This document shows, in pieces, positions 61,690 through 64,000 of a stretch of 64,000 nucleotides of DNA. The position numbers and the translations under genes are program-made. The DNA lies in the NCBI RefSeq assembly GCF_026642255.1, contig NZ_CP113264.1:7068001-7132000 (forward strand). Direction: 5' to 3'. Each line of letters starts with the position of its first letter. Position 1 is the first letter of the stretch. Under the pieces are notes generated by a model. The model made no database searches. It had not been told where the DNA came from and saw only the letters and a program-made list of their open reading frames with translations. Origin of the DNA: Streptomonospora nanhaiensis (GTDB taxonomy: Bacteria; Actinomycetota; Actinomycetes; Streptosporangiales; Streptosporangiaceae).

Positions 61690-62235
61690 GTGACCGACAT
61701 CGAGCCGACCGGAACCGCTGCCGGAGCCCGCAACGCGTCCCCCGGGGCGCGCCGGGGGGCGCAATCCCGACCGCGCCTCCTCCGCCGCGGCCCCCTGTTC
61801 GCCGTCAGGGCCGCCGCCGGTGCCGTGACGGTCCTGGCCGCCGCCGAGATCGCCGGCGGCCTGGCGGGCTTCCCCGTCCAGGGCCTGACGTCGATCGGGG
61901 CCGGAGTCGGCCTCGGAGTCCCGGGGACCGGCCCCGGAGGGGTCGACGCGGTCTGGCGGTCCCCCGGGATGATGCTCGCGCTGGCGCTGATCAGCGCCGT
62001 CGGGCTCTCCCTGATCATGCTCGCGCTCGTGCCCCGCCCGGACGACGGGGCCGGGTCGGACGCGGCCCCGGCCGACGGCGCGCCCGGGTCCCGGGAAGGC
62101 CCGGGGGCCGCCGCGCCCGCGGGGCGGCCCGGGCCCCGCCGTGCGAGGACGCCGTACGAGGTGGGCGTGGCCTGCGGGCTCAGCCCGCGTGCGGCCCTGC
62201 GCGGCGCCGGCCTCCGTGCACGAGACGGCGCATGA
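61690..62235 (+). CDS. Two-helix membrane protein, possible DUF6286-like
   Basis: A 181-residue protein if it starts at the GTG at 61690 (GAGGTG upstream); an ATG at 61603 is a weaker option. Two hydrophobic segments are clear: FAVRAAAGAVTVLAAAEIAGG and MMLALALISAVGLSLIMLAL. The layout is that of small membrane partners of Asp23-like proteins, and an Asp23-like gene lies at the right edge. Its 3' end overlaps the opposing DUF418 gene by 56 bp, so one of the two ends may be mis-set. Confidence 0.55.
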   Translation: MTDIEPTGTAAGARNASPGARRGAQSRPRLLRRGPLFAVRAAAGAVTVLAAAEIAGGLAGFPVQGLTSIGAGVGLGVPGTGPGGVDAVWRSPGMMLALALISAVGLSLIMLALVPRPDDGAGSDAAPADGAPGSREGPGAAAPAGRPGPRRARTPYEVGVACGLSPRAALRGAGLRARDGA

Positions 62236-63367
62236 GCGCGTCCAGGGGTCCGGGACGCGCCGACCCGGCGAGCCACGCGGCCAGGCCGAGGCCGACCAGC
62301 CAGACCAGGGCCGCGACGACCAGCGCGCCGAAACCTCCCACCCTCGGCCCCATCCCCGCGAGGTCGGGGTGGAGCACGGCCGCGACCAGCACCGAGTTGA
62401 GGATGTAGAAGGTCAGGGAGCGCTCTCCCACCGCCGCGACGGTGCGGGTCAGCGGCCCCCGGCCGCGGTCCAGGCGGATCGCCCACAGCGTGAACAGGGC
62501 CGCGTACCCGGCCCCTCCGAAGACACCGGTCAGCACCTGGAGCGCCATCATCAGGCCCTGCGCGACCGCTCCCGGCTCCAGTGCGCCCACCGCCGTGAGT
62601 GCGGAGGGCAGGGCTCCAGCGACGGACACGGCCACACCGGCCGCCGCGACACGCGCCAGCAGCCCCCTGTGCGCCTCCGGGTCGTCCAGCAGCCCCGCGC
62701 GGCCCGCCCGGTAGCCGAGCACCACCAGCAGGAACAGCGGGTAGGCGATCGCGACGAACACCGGTCCGAACGGGAGCCCGATCAGGCGGGCCGCCCAGTC
62801 CCCGGCGGTGAGGTACCCCGCGACGGCGTACACCTCGCCGCCCTCGGCGCCGGCGGTGCCCAGGCTCATCCCGACCATCGCCAGGGGGACGGTCACCGCG
62901 TAGAGCGCGGCGAACGCCACGGCCGCGCGCGTCACGGCCCGGGTGGAACGCAGCAGCAGCCACCCGGTGACCAGTGCGGCGACGCCGTAGGAGGCGAGGA
63001 TCTCGCCGGGGAACACCAGCAGCGCGTGCACGAAGCCGAACAGCAGGAGGAAGAGCCCGCGCCTGCGGAGCAGGCGGCGGACCTCGGCCTCGGGCGCGCC
63101 TCGCGCGGACTGGCGGGCGACCGTCCACGCCAGTCCGTAGCCGAACAGGATCGCGAACATCGGGAACGCCCGGTTGTCCAGCAGCAGCGTGGTCGCGAAG
63201 GCCGCGCCCCTGTCGAGCGGAGCCGCTCCGGAGCCGTCCGTGCCGAAGCCCGCCCCCGCGTACACCCCGGCGTAGGCCATGGCGATGAGCAGCAGCATGA
63301 ACCCCCGCGCCAGGTCGGGGGCGAGTCGGCGCTCCCCTCGCGCCGACGGCACCGCTGTGGCGTCCAT
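62180..63367 (-). CDS. DUF418-family membrane protein
   Basis: A 395-residue protein with about ten membrane helices. AFPMFAILFGYGLAW, RRRGLFLLLFGFVHALLVFPGEILASYG and VGERSLTFYILNSVLVA are the family's landmark blocks. Related proteins belong to the acyltransferase-3-like membrane group, and their role is poorly known. The ATG at 63367 follows GAGGAGAGG. The C-terminus overlaps the opposing membrane protein gene. Confidence 0.88.
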   Translation of the reverse strand: MDATAVPSARGERRLAPDLARGFMLLLIAMAYAGVYAGAGFGTDGSGAAPLDRGAAFATTLLLDNRAFPMFAILFGYGLAWTVARQSARGAPEAEVRRLLRRRGLFLLLFGFVHALLVFPGEILASYGVAALVTGWLLLRSTRAVTRAAVAFAALYAVTVPLAMVGMSLGTAGAEGGEVYAVAGYLTAGDWAARLIGLPFGPVFVAIAYPLFLLVVLGYRAGRAGLLDDPEAHRGLLARVAAAGVAVSVAGALPSALTAVGALEPGAVAQGLMMALQVLTGVFGGAGYAALFTLWAIRLDRGRGPLTRTVAAVGERSLTFYILNSVLVAAVLHPDLAGMGPRVGGFGALVVAALVWLVGLGLAAWLAGSARPGPLDALMRRLVHGGRRRAGPHAG

Positions 63368-63600
63368 CTCGTGCGTCCTCTCCTCGGCGTACCCTCCGGC
63401 CAAGGGTGGCGCGCGGGGACGCGGCCGGGCATCCCCCGATCGGCCGGACCGGGCCGCCGGACGGCCAGGAGGCGCGGTGCGGAGCCCGCCGGAAGGCCGG
63501 GGAGGGGCGGGTGCGGAGCCCGCCGGAAGACCGGGGGAGGGGCGGCCCGGGGACCGCGGCGGGTCGGTGCGGAGGCGCACCGGCGGTCTGCCCGGCGCGG

Positions 63601-64000
63601 CTATCCCGCGGGGTCGTCGAGGTCGACGACGTCGATGTCCACGCGGGCCGCGCGCAGCCCCAGCCGGTCCTCCACCAGGGAGCGCATGGCGCGCCGCGCC
63701 TCCTCGGCGGCCTCGACGATCGGCAGGCCGAGGCCCACCCGCGCCGTGGCCAGGACGACGAGCCCCTCCGGCGTCTGCTCGACCCGGCAGCGGCCCACGA
63801 CCACGCCGGGGACGGACTCGACGGAGGCGCGCAGCATGGCGGCCACGGCGGTCTCCCGGACCTCGGTGCCCCCGGGCCCGGGGCCCGACAGGACGACGGT
63901 GCCGCCGGTGCGCCTCTCCGCGCGCACGGCGCGCATCACGTCCGCCAGCAGGCCGGGGGGCGCGCTGACCTCCTGGTCACCGGTCCGCCGGACCGCCGAG
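63601..64000 (-). CDS. Asp23/Gls24-like envelope-stress protein, partial at the window edge
   Basis: The frame is open from its stop at 63601 to the window end, so the N-terminus probably lies outside. The first in-window start codons are at 63939, but no ribosome site precedes them, and coding-like sequence continues upstream (QEVSAPPGLLADVMRAVRAE). The block ETAVAAMLRASVESVPGVVVG and ATARVGLGLPIVEAAEE fits Asp23-like proteins. These bind the membrane through small partner proteins; the gene at 61690 could be one. Confidence 0.7.
   Translation of the reverse strand, partial: SAVRRTGDQEVSAPPGLLADVMRAVRAERRTGGTVVLSGPGPGGTEVRETAVAAMLRASVESVPGVVVGRCRVEQTPEGLVVLATARVGLGLPIVEAAEEARRAMRSLVEDRLGLRAARVDIDVVDLDDPAG

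Overview
The window is chromosomal DNA of a very GC-rich actinomycete. Third codon positions are almost all G or C, GTG and TTG starts are common, and genes such as DUF4429, LCP, MMPL and an Asp23-like protein are typical of Streptomyces or Nocardiopsis relatives. I cannot fix the genus from sequence alone.

Positions 1-24600 hold most of a specialised-metabolite cluster whose left end lies outside the window. Its core is a class III lanthipeptide system: one LanKC synthetase (16222-18753) and three very short precursor genes (15167-15265, 22231-22353, 22542-22664). Each precursor has the class III leader box (VLSLQ, VLDLQ, VFSLQ at residues 6-10) and a perfect labionin motif Ser-x2-Ser-x3-Cys at residues 24, 27 and 31. 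Each precursor locus sits between two GNAT acyltransferases of two different subfamilies, so the block GNAT-I / precursor / GNAT-II occurs twice. Around this are a tyrosine ammonia-lyase-like enzyme, an AMP-dependent acyl ligase and a KAS III-like enzyme in one operon. There are also RmlA and RmlB, an aldo/keto reductase, a nucleotide sugar dehydrogenase, a DesVI-like sugar N-methyltransferase, four DesVII/EryCIII-type glycosyltransferases and an ABC exporter. A perfect 16-bp palindrome lies upstream of the acyl-ligase operon and of both GNAT-II operons, tying the parts together. My inference is an N-acylated, deoxysugar-decorated labionin peptide, a combination I do not know as described.

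Positions 24774-30265 are an Entner-Doudoroff operon (zwf-edd-eda) with a divergent ROK repressor. Positions 30578-38895 carry a hypothetical membrane protein, an LCP cell-wall ligase, two Ala/Pro-rich secreted proteins, and a DevS/DevR-like two-component pair separated by a 167-bp MITE-like element.

Positions 39148-47913 are a catabolic gene set: amidase, 2-hydroxyacid dehydrogenase, DUF3830 protein, two Asp/Glu-racemase-family proteins, aldehyde dehydrogenase and class III aminotransferase. It includes its own GntR/FCD regulator, and three GATTGTCRACAATC palindromes mark its promoters.

Positions 47978-64000 are mixed chromosomal genes: a membrane protein, a GH16 lipoprotein, tRNA-Arg(ACG), a TetR-MMPL exporter operon with a clear operator, a VOC protein, a choice-of-anchor I protein, a helicase remnant, an HTH protein, a PP2C-like phosphatase, an L,D-transpeptidase, and membrane or Asp23-like proteins. 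The last gene runs off the right edge.
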